A DNA stretch of 40,846 nt from a bacterium (lineage in GTDB: Bacteria; Blakebacterota; Blakebacteria; Blakebacterales; Blakebacteraceae): the NCBI GenBank assembly GCA_025774615.1, contig JALGVQ010000008.1:1-40846 (forward strand). The letters are read 5' to 3'. This document shows positions 7,922 to 17,078 of the stretch, piece by piece. Each line of letters starts with the position of its first letter. The first letter of the stretch is position 1. Both the position numbers and the translations under genes were made by a program. The notes under the pieces are model-generated. The model was not told where the DNA came from, did no database searches, and was given only the letters and a program-made list of their open reading frames with translations.

Positions 7922-10831
7922 TTATTTCTCCTTCTCCCAGGCCTGGATGCCATTCTCCATCCAGTCGGGCATCGGCGCGCCCTTCAGGTAGTGATCGAAG
8001 AACTCCTGCATGCGGATGGTGAAATCCTCCTGGTTCACCCGCTGGCGCAGACCGTGGGCCTCACCGTTGTAGTTGAACATCCAGGCGGGCTTCTCCAGCC
8101 GCCTCAGGGCCATGATCAGTTCGATCCCCTGGTACCATGGCACCGCCCCGTCCTCGTCGTTGTGGATGATCAGCACCGGGGTGTTGATATTGTCGGCGAA
8201 GAAGACCGGAGAGTTCTCGATGTAGCGCATCATCCCGCCATCCCAGAGGGTGCGGCCGAGACGGCTCTGGGTGTGCTCATACTGCATCTGCCGCACGAGA
8301 CCGCTCGCCCACCGGATACCGCCGTACGCGCTGGTCATGTTGGAGACCGGCGCGCCCGATTCGATCGCGGCGAAGATATCGGTCTGGGTGATCATGTAGG
8401 CGCCCTGGTAGCCGCCCCACGAATGACCCTGCAGGCCGATCCGTTCGGGATCCACGAACCCGAGCGAGATGATCTTCTCGATACTCGGTACCACGCAGTC
8501 GACCGCGTCACGTCCAGGATGGCCCGTGCCGTAGTAGATGTCCGGCTGCCAGATGATGTAGTCGTTCGAGACGTAGTAGGAGAGGTTGATCGAGGTGCCC
8601 GGCGAGGGGTTCCGGAACCTGTGAACCCCGCTGGTGAGCGTCTCATAGATGTAGACCAGCATCGGGTACTTCTTCGCCGGATCGAAGTTTTCCGGCTTGA
8701 TCAGGATCCCCTTGTATTCGGCTCCCCAGGCATTGACATAGGGAACGAGTTCAGCCTTACCCCAGATGAACTGGTCCCTCTGGGCACCGACATCAGAGAT
8801 CATGTTCCATTCATCGAACTTCATGTCGGTGATCCACAGGTCGGGGAACTCATAGAAGGTCTGCCGGGTGGTGAGGATCGTGTCGGTGTCCTCAGCCTTC
8901 TGCGGCCGGCCGAAACTGTAGTCACCCATGTGGAGCATCTGCGGTTCACGCGTGCCCGCGATCCGATCGCGATACGCACCCGAGGCCATCGTCTCGACAT
9001 TCGTGGTCGACAGCATCAACCACTCACTCGGAGCATAGGTCCGCGCGTCGGGGTCCATCCGCGTGATCCGGAACCGCAGGTCATTGGCACGCCCGTAACC
9101 CTCGGTGATGCAGCGGGCATCTGAACCGTCGGGCTTCATCTCCCAGATATCGTAGTGGTCGTACACCAGGATCGTTGCTTCATCGTCGGTCCAGCCGGCG
9201 ATCCCATAACTGCCCCTGGCCGTCGGTGAGTCATCCTCCCGGTTCCAGACGGGAACGGGAAGGTCGTAGGTGAGGTTTGTGGTAGTGCGCGCAGCCACAT
9301 CGTAGACATACCAGTGTCGATCGTATCCCCACCAGTAGAGATAACCGGCCAGCGGCGAAACACTGATCCGGTTGTAATTCTCCTCCACCACCAGGGTACG
9401 CTCTCCGGTCATCGGGTCGATCAGGTAGAAGTCGTAGAAGGATGTGTTGAACGACTCCCGCTTTGTATAGGGCAGGTCGGTCTGTGCATACGCGATCTTC
9501 CCGCTCCAGTGCAGGCTCACATCGGGCAGGTCTTCGTCTGCCAGCTGCACGAAATGGCCGTTGTTCACATGGTAGACCGACTCGTATGTCTGGTTGTTCC
9601 ACCGATCGGCAACGAGCTTCTGCTTCGGATAGGGGTAGGGATCGTTCCATGACCACAGTTCGAACTCGGCTACCTCTTCCTCTTCTTCATCATCGGCCTC
9701 TTCACCTTCAGCCGGTTCTTCCTTCGGTTCCGGCTTCTCCTTGATACCGAACATCACGATCGAACCATCCTCGGTGAAACTGAGACCGGAGAGATCGCTC
9801 ACCGACATGCCTGCCGGGAACCCTGAAGTGGAGGTGTGGGAGACCCACAGTTCAGCGGCCGTGTCTCCGACCTTCCAGCCGTAGAGATTGTATGTCGACG
9901 GATCGGCTTCGTAATCGTCGCGGTCGGTAAGGAATGCCAGGTGGGTCTCATCTTTGTTCATCACCCATCGCTCATAGTTCCCGACACCGGTCACGAGCGC
10001 CCTGCTCTCTCCCTGGCCCGGCTGCATCGCGTAGATGCCGTCAGAAGTGGAGTCCTCTTTGCTCGATACGATGTAGAGGAACCAGTCGGCCTCCTCGGTA
10101 AAGCGATAACTGAGGACCGACTCGAACGAAGTGTCGGAACCGTCAGCCAGAGACCGGAGAACCAGTTCGGTGCCATAACTCTTATCGCCGTTCCCGCCGC
10201 CGCCACCCGCACCACCGCGCTGGGGCCTTCCCCTCGCTCCCGGGCGTCCGGCAGGCCGCTGTTCCGCAGCGGGTTCTTCTGCGCTCTCTGTGCCCTCTTC
10301 CCCCTCTTCACCCTCAGGGGTCGGCTCTTCCTCCAGCAGGTAGGCCAGCCATCCGCCGGCTTCATCCGGCATCTGGAAGCTTCGCACCCGGGGGATCGAG
10401 ACCTGGGTACCATCACCCAGATTCAGGATGACCATCTCACTCTTTGGCAGGTCGGCCCCCTTCTTGTCCGCGTCCTCGGCAGCCTTGGTCGAGTCCTCAT
10501 GCGGTGTCACCCGGAACACAACGAAGCGGCTGTCACGGCTGAATTGCGCGCCTGTGCCCCGTTCGAACCGACGCTCAGTCGCGTCCCTGAGGGACCGGAT
10601 GACAAGCTCACCGTCACCGTCCTGTGGAGATATCTGATACATGACCCACTGTCCGTTGGCCGATATCTGCTGACTGCGGATGCTCTTCCAGTCATCATAA
10701 TCTTCGTGGGTCAGTGGACGCTTGCCGCTCTGGGCCAGCGCCCCGGCGGGGTTGAGCAGGAGGATGGCGACCGTGGTACACAGCGCGTACCGGAGCCATC
10801 TGCTCCCGGTTCTTTCGACTGATCGATTCAT
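7922..10831 (-). CDS. exported S9-family prolyl oligopeptidase-like peptidase
   Basis: The 969-residue protein has a signal peptide ending near GALAQ, a large WD40-like beta-propeller region and a C-terminal alpha/beta hydrolase. The nucleophile is in GHSWGG at Ser804. Asp894 (HNDEDGAVPW) and His926 (GEAHGLR) complete the Ser-Asp-His triad, all spaced as in dipeptidyl aminopeptidase/acylaminoacyl peptidases. Two low-complexity insertions interrupt the propeller: an Arg/Gly-rich stretch near residues 195-220 and an acidic Glu/Asp stretch near 370-395. A GAGG ribosome site precedes the ATG. The likely role is cleavage of small peptides in the periplasm or outside the cell. It diverges from the DUF5916 gene. 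Confidence 0.88.
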   Translation of the reverse strand: MNRSVERTGSRWLRYALCTTVAILLLNPAGALAQSGKRPLTHEDYDDWKSIRSQQISANGQWVMYQISPQDGDGELVIRSLRDATERRFERGTGAQFSRDSRFVVFRVTPHEDSTKAAEDADKKGADLPKSEMVILNLGDGTQVSIPRVRSFQMPDEAGGWLAYLLEEEPTPEGEEGEEGTESAEEPAAEQRPAGRPGARGRPQRGGAGGGGGNGDKSYGTELVLRSLADGSDTSFESVLSYRFTEEADWFLYIVSSKEDSTSDGIYAMQPGQGESRALVTGVGNYERWVMNKDETHLAFLTDRDDYEADPSTYNLYGWKVGDTAAELWVSHTSTSGFPAGMSVSDLSGLSFTEDGSIVMFGIKEKPEPKEEPAEGEEADDEEEEEVAEFELWSWNDPYPYPKQKLVADRWNNQTYESVYHVNNGHFVQLADEDLPDVSLHWSGKIAYAQTDLPYTKRESFNTSFYDFYLIDPMTGERTLVVEENYNRISVSPLAGYLYWWGYDRHWYVYDVAARTTTNLTYDLPVPVWNREDDSPTARGSYGIAGWTDDEATILVYDHYDIWEMKPDGSDARCITEGYGRANDLRFRITRMDPDARTYAPSEWLMLSTTNVETMASGAYRDRIAGTREPQMLHMGDYSFGRPQKAEDTDTILTTRQTFYEFPDLWITDMKFDEWNMISDVGAQRDQFIWGKAELVPYVNAWGAEYKGILIKPENFDPAKKYPMLVYIYETLTSGVHRFRNPSPGTSINLSYYVSNDYIIWQPDIYYGTGHPGRDAVDCVVPSIEKIISLGFVDPERIGLQGHSWGGYQGAYMITQTDIFAAIESGAPVSNMTSAYGGIRWASGLVRQMQYEHTQSRLGRTLWDGGMMRYIENSPVFFADNINTPVLIIHNDEDGAVPWYQGIELIMALRRLEKPAWMFNYNGEAHGLRQRVNQEDFTIRMQEFFDHYLKGAPMPDWMENGIQAWEKEK

Positions 10832-11044
10832 GAGAATATCCTCGGTGTTGTTGACGGTTCGGGTGCAGGGAGCAGACTAGGCCAATCCGCTGCGCATGGC
10901 AAGAAAATGCACACGCGGGAACACCCTCCCTCCACCATGGCTGTGCTCCACACACAATGTCCGCAACATTCCCGCGACCGGGACCGTTTATTGATGAACA
11001 ACGGAATGGACATCAGCCGTTACACACAACCGGGAGCCGGCCTC
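10832..11044. other. divergent intergenic region between the S9 peptidase and DUF5916 genes
   Basis: These 213 bp should hold both divergent promoters. I see no convincing -35/-10 pair. The only structure is an inverted repeat with 8-bp arms, CGCGGGAA (10914-10921) and TTCCCGCG (10969-10976), separated by 47 bp. An open frame in phase with the DUF5916 gene extends back to 10907, but its codons do not look like a signal peptide. Confidence 0.4.
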
Positions 11045-13354
11045 GTGGGGATGCACCGCCTCAATCTGTACTGCCTGACCATCCTGTTCTCAATCACTCT
11101 TCCGGCAACACCTGCCCTGGCCCAGGACGCGACCGGAGGACTTGGCGACAGGCCCGATCGGACTCTCTGGACGGTCAGGAAGGCATCGACACCCATCCGC
11201 GTGGATGCTGTTCTGGATGAGCCGGCGTGGCAGGAAGCCACCGTGATACCGATTCCTTATGAGTGGATGCCGGGTGACAATACCCCCGCGCCGGTCGATA
11301 CCGAGGTCCGGATCACGTGGGATGACCGCTCCTTCTATATCAGTTACGTTGCCCTCGATCCGGAACCCTCCCGGATCCGGGCCCATATCCGTGACCGGGA
11401 TACTGCCTTCACCGACGATCATATCCTCTTCATGCTCGACACCTTCGATGATGAACGGCGGGGTTTTCAGTTCAGGGTGAACCCGCTCGGTGTCCAGATG
11501 GACGCCTCCTTCAGTGAACTGGAAGGGTTCGAGGACTGGTCGTGGGATACCATCTGGGACTCGGCCGGCAGGATCACCGACGATGGCTACATTGTCGAGG
11601 TCGCGGTCCCCTTCAGTTCTCTCCGATTCCCCAACACTGAAGATGTTCAGACCTGGGGTGTGATCCTCGAACGATCATATCCCCGATCGGTGAGGCACCG
11701 TCTGAAGTCGAGCCGTACCGATCGTGATTTCGCGAGCATCCTTGCTCAGGGTGACCGCATCACCGGTCTACAGGGGATCTCCCCCGGCCGGAACATCGAG
11801 ATCGCGCCTACCGCCACTGCCGTGCGCACCGATGAGGCACCTGCCGGAGGCCTTTACCAAGACCCGCCCGATACGGACCTCATCCGTGGTGATCCCGAAT
11901 CGGATGCAGGGGTGACCCTGAAGTGGGGGATCACTCCCAACCTCATCCTGAACGGGACGATCAATCCTGATTTCTCACAGGTCGAAGCGGACGTCGCACA
12001 GCTGGCAGTGAACAACCGATTCGCTCTCCAGTTCCCCGAGCGCCGGCCGTTCTTCCTGGAGGGCGCCGATTTCTTCGCAACACCACTGAACGCGATATTC
12101 ACCCGCACGATCGCCGATCCGACCGCAGGCGTGAAACTGACCGGAAAGGAAGGCCGGCACGCTGTCGGATTCTTCGGGGCCAGGGATCGGGTGAACAACC
12201 TGCTCTTTCCATCCAATCAGGGCAGCATGAGGGACCAGATCGATCAGACCGTCGACAGCGCGGTCCTGCGGTACCGGTATGACCTGGGCAGCAATTCGAC
12301 GGTCGGTGTCCTTGCCACGTCCCGGGAGGGTGATGGTTATCACAACAGGATGGCAGGGGTCGACGGATTCCTCCGGGTCACCCCCACCAAGACGGTCAAC
12401 TTCCAGTTCCTCTATTCCGACACCGCCTATCCCGACAGCCTGGCTGCCAACAACGGGCAGCCGGCTGGATCGTTCGGCGATTTCGCGCTCCAGGCGAATT
12501 TCCAGCATACCGCGAGGAAATGGCTTTACGGAGTGACCTTCCTGCAGATGGAGGATGGTTTCCGGGCAGATACCGGGTTCATACCTCGCGTGGACGCCAG
12601 ATCCCTCTCCGGCTTCCTCATCCGTCAGATCTGGGGAGGACCGGACAGCTGGTACGACAAACTTATGCTCATACTGGGATCGACCCGGACCGAGAATCTC
12701 ACCGGGGATCTGCGGGACCAGGATCTCACCCTGATAGGCGTATATTCCGGTCCCCTCCAATCGAATCTGGAGGTCATGTTCACCCGCTGGCGGGAGTGGT
12801 ACCAGGGTACACTCTTCCACTATCCGGTGTACCGGGTCACCCTGGGCCTCCAGCCATCCGGGTCCCTCAACCTGGGTCTCACGTGGATAGGCGGCGGGGG
12901 GGTCGACCTCATCAATGTCAGGAAGGCGGACCAGTTCATCCTGGCGCCCAACGCTGGTATCAGCCTCGGACGAAGAGTGGACCTTAACGTGACATATATG
13001 CTGCAGCGGCTCTCGACCGAAGAGGGCCGGCTCCTGACGGCGCACCTTCCCCAGCTCCGGTTCCTCTATCACTTCAACGTGCGGACCTTCGTACGGGCGA
13101 TCGTGCAGTACCAGGTACTCGACAGGGATCTCACCAGCTACCTGCCGTCTGTCGCGCCCTTCCTCACCCCGAAGAGTGAGAACCTCTTCGCGCAGTTCCT
13201 CTTCTCCTACAAGGTGAACCCGCAGACGGTGCTCTTCCTGGGGTACTCCGACAATCACATGGGAGGGGAATTCGGGGATATGATCGGCGTGCGGGATCTC
13301 ACGCGTCTGAACCGGACCTTCTTTATGAAGGTGGGATACGCGCTGGTGTTATAG
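11045..13354 (+). CDS. DUF5916 outer-membrane protein with N-terminal CBM9-like domain
   Basis: The mature part begins after a signal peptide (LTILFSITLPATPALAQ). A CBM9-like sandwich follows (VDAVLDEPAWQEA, then TEVRITWDDRSFYISYVALDPEPS and VEVAVPFSSLRFP). The rest is a DUF5916 region with the hallmark NPDFSQVEADVAQLAVNNRFALQFPERRPFFLEGADFF, and a C-terminal half rich in alternating aromatic beta-strands ending in VGYALVL, suggesting a beta-barrel. The GTG at 11045, with GGGAG eight bases upstream, gives about 769 residues and a compact signal; ATGs at 11051, 10994 and 10907 are alternatives. The function is not established. It may bind glycans or a secreted substrate at the outer membrane. 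Confidence 0.8.
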   Translation: MGMHRLNLYCLTILFSITLPATPALAQDATGGLGDRPDRTLWTVRKASTPIRVDAVLDEPAWQEATVIPIPYEWMPGDNTPAPVDTEVRITWDDRSFYISYVALDPEPSRIRAHIRDRDTAFTDDHILFMLDTFDDERRGFQFRVNPLGVQMDASFSELEGFEDWSWDTIWDSAGRITDDGYIVEVAVPFSSLRFPNTEDVQTWGVILERSYPRSVRHRLKSSRTDRDFASILAQGDRITGLQGISPGRNIEIAPTATAVRTDEAPAGGLYQDPPDTDLIRGDPESDAGVTLKWGITPNLILNGTINPDFSQVEADVAQLAVNNRFALQFPERRPFFLEGADFFATPLNAIFTRTIADPTAGVKLTGKEGRHAVGFFGARDRVNNLLFPSNQGSMRDQIDQTVDSAVLRYRYDLGSNSTVGVLATSREGDGYHNRMAGVDGFLRVTPTKTVNFQFLYSDTAYPDSLAANNGQPAGSFGDFALQANFQHTARKWLYGVTFLQMEDGFRADTGFIPRVDARSLSGFLIRQIWGGPDSWYDKLMLILGSTRTENLTGDLRDQDLTLIGVYSGPLQSNLEVMFTRWREWYQGTLFHYPVYRVTLGLQPSGSLNLGLTWIGGGGVDLINVRKADQFILAPNAGISLGRRVDLNVTYMLQRLSTEEGRLLTAHLPQLRFLYHFNVRTFVRAIVQYQVLDRDLTSYLPSVAPFLTPKSENLFAQFLFSYKVNPQTVLFLGYSDNHMGGEFGDMIGVRDLTRLNRTFFMKVGYALVL

Positions 13355-13361
13355 CGGAGGA

Positions 13362-13769
13362 TCAGGCCCGCTTCGGCCAGTTCTTCACGATCTGCAGTAC
13401 CTCCCGGACGAAGGCGCACTCGCAGGTTGCAGTGCATTTCCCGAGTTCTTCCTCGTAGAGACAGTACGTGGGGCACTCTTCAGAACCTGTCTTCCGTTCA
13501 GTGAAGACAGGGCCGTCATAGAGGTCGGTGAACTGTATTGCCCTCAACGCGAGGGTCGTCTGACAACCCACGACATCATGCTGGAAGAGGAGAAGCCCCG
13601 CTTCGAGTACTTTAAAGTTCACCTGGTAGCCGACAAGCATCAGGTTGGGATCGGAGAGGAAGGCGTCCCGATCATTCCAGATGTGATAGCACGTCGTGCA
13701 TTTCTTGAACGTCACTGATGCGGTCCCCCTGGAGTCATTACGATCAAGTTCGTGCACAATGTGTACCAT
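13362..13769 (-). CDS. small cysteine-rich protein of unknown function
   Basis: The product is about 135 residues and contains eight cysteines. One cluster is KKCTTCYH near the N-terminus. A dense C-terminal cluster (CPTYC, then KCTATCEC) lies within 20 residues. This spacing suggests metal or Fe-S binding, but it matches no ferredoxin or zinc-ribbon pattern I know. The start is uncertain: an ATG at 13769 and a TTG at 13787 both lack a good ribosome site. It converges on the DUF5916 gene with seven bases between and diverges from gnd. It has no obvious partner. Confidence 0.55.
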   Translation of the reverse strand: MVHIVHELDRNDSRGTASVTFKKCTTCYHIWNDRDAFLSDPNLMLVGYQVNFKVLEAGLLLFQHDVVGCQTTLALRAIQFTDLYDGPVFTERKTGSEECPTYCLYEEELGKCTATCECAFVREVLQIVKNWPKRA

Positions 13770-13815
13770 TTCCGGTAATCGGGTCAACTGTAAGAAAGGA
13801 TGGAGTCTCGAGACT

Positions 13816-13860
13816 TACCGGTTACAATACATCTGGTATACAGTGTCGGTTCGATCCGAC
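13816..13860 (+). promoter_or_regulatory. candidate gnd-zwf-pgl promoter
   Basis: An extended -10 element, TGGTATACA, lies near 13835-13843, about 85 bp before the gnd start. A weak -35-like TTACCG precedes it with 16-bp spacing. The transcript would have a leader of about 75 nt. The support is only the hexamers. Confidence 0.3.
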
Positions 13861-13926
13861 CCGGTACCTCCCTGGTGTACCGCTCCGTGAACGCGGCGTA
13901 CCAGGTCAACACAAGAAGAGGTTGGC

Positions 13927-14856
13927 ATGAAACTTGGCATGGTAGGTCTCGGTCGCATGGGGGCCAATATGACCGAACGTCTCCTGACCGGTGGTCATGA
14001 GATTGTCGGATTCGATTTTAACGCCGACAGCCGGAAGCGCGTGGTGGATAAAGGAGCCGAGGAGGCTGATAAAGGAGCCGAGGAGGCTGGTTCACTCGAG
14101 GATATTGTCGAAAAACTCGTCATGCCGCGGGTGATCTGGTTGATGATCCCGGCCGGGGAACCGGTTGATCAGACCATCCGATCTCTGATACCGCTTCTCG
14201 ATTCCGGGGATGTGATCATCGATGGGGGAAATTCGTGGTACAAAGACACTCTCCGACGATCGGAAGAGTTGAGGGAAACCGGTATCTATTTCGTTGATGT
14301 CGGCACCAGCGGCGGCATCTGGGGCCTGACAGAGGGCTACAGTCTGATGGTGGGAGGTCCCGACAAGGTCATCGAACATCTTGGTCCGATCTTCTCGACA
14401 CTGGCGCCGGTACCCGACAGGGGCTGGGGACATGTGGGGCCGACCGGGTCGGGTCATTTCGTCAAGATGATCCACAATGGAATCGAATACGGGATGATGC
14501 AGTCACTGGCAGAGGGCTTCACGCTGTTGGCGAATAAAGATGATTTCGGTCTCGACATCCATCAGATCGCCGAGATCTGGCAGCACGGGAGTGTGGTCCG
14601 ATCCTGGCTTCTCGACCTTACCGAGAAGGCGCTGAGTGACAATCCCACCCTTGAGGGGATCGCGCCTCATGTGGCCGATTCAGGAGAGGGACGATGGACC
14701 GTCTTCGAGGCGATCGACCAGAATATCGCTGCGCCGGTGCTCACCCATTCACTGCTGCAACGCCTGCAATCACGCGACGAGGAGGGCATGGCGTACAAAC
14801 TGCTTGCCGTGATGCGTCGTGAGTTCGGTGGACACGCAATCAGAGAGACAGAGTGA
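13927..14856 (+). CDS. gnd: 6-phosphogluconate dehydrogenase, decarboxylating (short GndA-like type)
   Basis: The 309-residue enzyme oxidises 6-phosphogluconate to ribulose 5-phosphate and CO2. The Rossmann motif GLGRMGANM is at residues 7-15. Active-site motifs are IIDGGNSWYKD, DVGTSGGIWG and GHFVKMIHNGIEYGMMQ, with the catalytic Lys and the conserved HNGIEYG. The length fits the short, usually NAD-dependent type rather than the 470-residue form. Residues 41-54 consist of a 7-residue unit, DKGAEEA, present twice because of an exact 21-bp in-frame duplication at 14047-14088. The extra unit lies after the nucleotide-binding beta-alpha-beta and could be tolerated. It is the first gene of gnd-zwf-pgl. 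Confidence 0.93.
   Translation: MKLGMVGLGRMGANMTERLLTGGHEIVGFDFNADSRKRVVDKGAEEADKGAEEAGSLEDIVEKLVMPRVIWLMIPAGEPVDQTIRSLIPLLDSGDVIIDGGNSWYKDTLRRSEELRETGIYFVDVGTSGGIWGLTEGYSLMVGGPDKVIEHLGPIFSTLAPVPDRGWGHVGPTGSGHFVKMIHNGIEYGMMQSLAEGFTLLANKDDFGLDIHQIAEIWQHGSVVRSWLLDLTEKALSDNPTLEGIAPHVADSGEGRWTVFEAIDQNIAAPVLTHSLLQRLQSRDEEGMAYKLLAVMRREFGGHAIRETE
14047..14088. repeat. exact 21-bp in-frame tandem duplication in gnd
   Basis: Positions 14047-14067 and 14068-14088 are identical. Only one base of microhomology is seen at the right junction. It adds seven residues, DKGAEEA, without breaking the frame. Confidence 0.97.
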
Positions 14857-16334
14857 TGACGTCAGAACACGAGATCGAACCCCATATCTTCGTCATTCAC
14901 GGCGGCAGTGGTGATCTGGCGCGACGGAAACTCTTTCCCGTGCTCTACCAGTTGTTGACCGAAGAGGGCGCAAAGGGATCATGCCACATACTGGGCGTGG
15001 GCCGGCAGGACCTGGGTGATGACGGTTTCCGTGAGATCGTAAAGGAATCATTCATCGAAGCGGGATTACCGGTCGATGATGACGATTCATGGAGTGATTC
15101 ATGGTGCAGAGACTGCATCCATTACCAGCAGATGGCGGATATCGACAGGGAAGGACCAGCACTCGCGCTGCGTATCCGGGAGATCGAAGAGACCTATTCA
15201 CTTCCCGGTAACAGGATATTCTATCTCGCCCTGCCACCCCGGGCATTTCCCGGTACGATCCGGAGCATCGGCAGGGAGGGATTGAACAACAGTCCGGGAT
15301 GGGTACGGCTCGTGGTGGAGAAGCCGTTCGGAACCGACCTGGACTCGGCCCGTGAACTGAACCATCTCGTCCACGAATATTTCGATGAATCGCAGGTGTA
15401 CCGGATCGATCACTACCTGGGTAAGGAGACGGTGCAGAATCTCTCGGTCCTGCGGTTCGCCAATACCGTATTCGAGTCGATATGGAAGCGTGACCGGATC
15501 AGAAGTGTTCACCTCACCGTCTCAGAATCACTCGGCATCGGGCAACGGGCCGGCTACTACGAATCATCCGGCGCCATCCGCGACATGATCCAGAACCACC
15601 TTACCCAGCTGGTAACCCTTCTGGCGATGGAACCACCGGCCAGATTCGACGCCGATTCGATCAGGAACGAGAAGGTCAAGGTAGTGCGGTCGATCACGGC
15701 GATAAAACCGGATGAAGTGGTACTCGGTCAGTACACGGCCGGGGATATGGATGATGAGCAGGTTCAAGGATACCTGTCAGAGAACGGGGTCGCGGCGGAT
15801 TCGACAACACCGACCTTCGTGAACCTGAAACTTGCTATCGACAACTGGCGCTGGAAAGGGGTGCCCTTCTTCCTGAGAACCGGAAAGCGCATGCCGAGGC
15901 GGATGACCCGCATCGTGATAGAATTCCACCGACCGCCGATCGCAATGTTCGGGTCACGCAACCCGGTCGAGACGAATCCCAACCGGCTTGTCATCACGCT
16001 GCAGCCGGATGAGGGCTTCCATCTCCTGTTCGAGGTGAAAGAGCCTGGAGATGAGATGCGTCTCAGAACTGAAGAACTCCATTTCCATTACCGTGATTCG
16101 TTCGAAGCCCTGCCCGACGCTTACAAGACTCTCATCGCCGATGTCATCCAGGGGGATCAGACACTCTTTGTACGCGCTGATGAAGTGGAAGCCTCCTGGG
16201 CGCTTTACGATCCGATTTTGGAAATGGACCTGCCGATCCACCCTTATCCAGCCGGTTCGTGGGGTCCTCCAGAATCAGACGAGCTACTGGCGAGAGACGG
16301 CACCGCATGGATGAACGATTACGACCCCGAGTAG
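14856..16334 (+). CDS. zwf: glucose-6-phosphate 1-dehydrogenase
   Basis: This protein of about 492 residues, close to the usual length, converts glucose 6-phosphate to 6-phosphogluconolactone. The coenzyme motif GGSGDLARRKLFP is near residue 17. The substrate-binding active site is RIDHYLGKETVQN near residue 180. VVEKPFG and FFLRTGKRMPRR are also conserved. The ATG at 14856 shares its A with the gnd stop (TGATG); a GTG at 14853 is an alternative. The next gene, pgl, starts 28 bp before the zwf stop, so the three oxidative pentose phosphate enzymes are translationally coupled. Confidence 0.95.
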   Translation: MTSEHEIEPHIFVIHGGSGDLARRKLFPVLYQLLTEEGAKGSCHILGVGRQDLGDDGFREIVKESFIEAGLPVDDDDSWSDSWCRDCIHYQQMADIDREGPALALRIREIEETYSLPGNRIFYLALPPRAFPGTIRSIGREGLNNSPGWVRLVVEKPFGTDLDSARELNHLVHEYFDESQVYRIDHYLGKETVQNLSVLRFANTVFESIWKRDRIRSVHLTVSESLGIGQRAGYYESSGAIRDMIQNHLTQLVTLLAMEPPARFDADSIRNEKVKVVRSITAIKPDEVVLGQYTAGDMDDEQVQGYLSENGVAADSTTPTFVNLKLAIDNWRWKGVPFFLRTGKRMPRRMTRIVIEFHRPPIAMFGSRNPVETNPNRLVITLQPDEGFHLLFEVKEPGDEMRLRTEELHFHYRDSFEALPDAYKTLIADVIQGDQTLFVRADEVEASWALYDPILEMDLPIHPYPAGSWGPPESDELLARDGTAWMNDYDPE

Positions 16335-17077
16335 AGATCTTCTCCGATCTGGAGTCGTTGAGCCGCGCGGCTGCGATCTTTATCGGTGAACGTCTCCTGC
16401 GGGCAGTCGATGAACGGGGGCGGGCATCGCTGGCACTCTCCGGCGGCAGTACACCCCGGCGACTGTATCAGCTCCTGGTTTCCGACTCAGCCCCGATACT
16501 GCCGTGGGAGCAGATCCATCTCTTCTGGGGCGATGAGCGGTGGGTCCCTGCCGACGACCCCGAAAGCAATGTTGCCCTGGCCACGGAAACGATTCTTCGT
16601 GAGGTCGATCTGCCGCCGGAGAACATCCACCCTGTGCCGACCGGCAGTGCAACGGTCGAAGAGGGAGCCCTCAGGTACGAGGAGGAGGTGCGGGCATTCT
16701 TTGCGTCTCCAGATGGTACTGGAGGATTACCCACCTTCGATCTGATACATCTGGGTGTGGGTGAGGATGGTCACACCGCTTCCCTCTTCCCTGACGACCA
16801 GGCTCTCCTGGAGACCGACAGGTGGGTCGTGCCGGTAACTTCGCCCCCCTGGCGTCCTCCGCGGGAGCGGGTGACATTCACACTCCCCCTGATCAATACC
16901 GCCAGAACGATCGTGTTCACAGCTTCCGGTCGCGCCAAGCGCAAGGTCGTCAGATCGATCGCGCTCGATCAGGAGAGTGGAGAGAAACGCTACCCTGCCG
17001 CGATGGTGAACCCGACAGAGGAACTGGTCTGGTATGTGGATGAGGAGAGTGCCGGATCATCAACGATCGATGGCTGA
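16307..17077 (+). CDS. pgl: 6-phosphogluconolactonase
   Basis: The product is about 256 residues of the DevB/SOL family, hydrolysing 6-phosphogluconolactone. Motifs in order are LALSGGSTPRRLYQLL, FWGDERWVPADDPESN, GVGEDGHTASLFP and FTASGRAKRKVV. The ATG at 16307 begins MDERLRPRVEIF. An upstream ATG at 16259 would add sixteen residues with no family match, inside zwf. The gene overlaps the end of zwf by 28 bp and converges on nikR with one base between the stop codons. Confidence 0.93.
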   Translation: MDERLRPRVEIFSDLESLSRAAAIFIGERLLRAVDERGRASLALSGGSTPRRLYQLLVSDSAPILPWEQIHLFWGDERWVPADDPESNVALATETILREVDLPPENIHPVPTGSATVEEGALRYEEEVRAFFASPDGTGGLPTFDLIHLGVGEDGHTASLFPDDQALLETDRWVVPVTSPPWRPPRERVTFTLPLINTARTIVFTASGRAKRKVVRSIALDQESGEKRYPAAMVNPTEELVWYVDEESAGSSTIDG

Positions 17078-17078
17078 C

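Noticed and set aside
7889-9124. Long open frame (about 410 codons) on the plus strand.
   Set aside because: It lies wholly antisense to the S9 peptidase gene, has no family motif, and its composition follows from high-GC codon use on the opposite strand.
10914-10976. CGCGGGAA/TTCCCGCG inverted repeat between divergent genes.
   Set aside because: The arms are 8 bp, GC-rich and 47 bp apart; in a high-GC genome this can arise by chance. It is kept only as a note in the intergenic feature.
11975-13258. Long minus-strand open frame of about 427 codons.
   Set aside because: It is antisense to the DUF5916 gene, which has strong family motifs in the plus frame.
13868-13915. GTACC-rich imperfect inverted repeats upstream of gnd.
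   Set aside because: The arms do not pair without gaps, and no consistent operator can be drawn.
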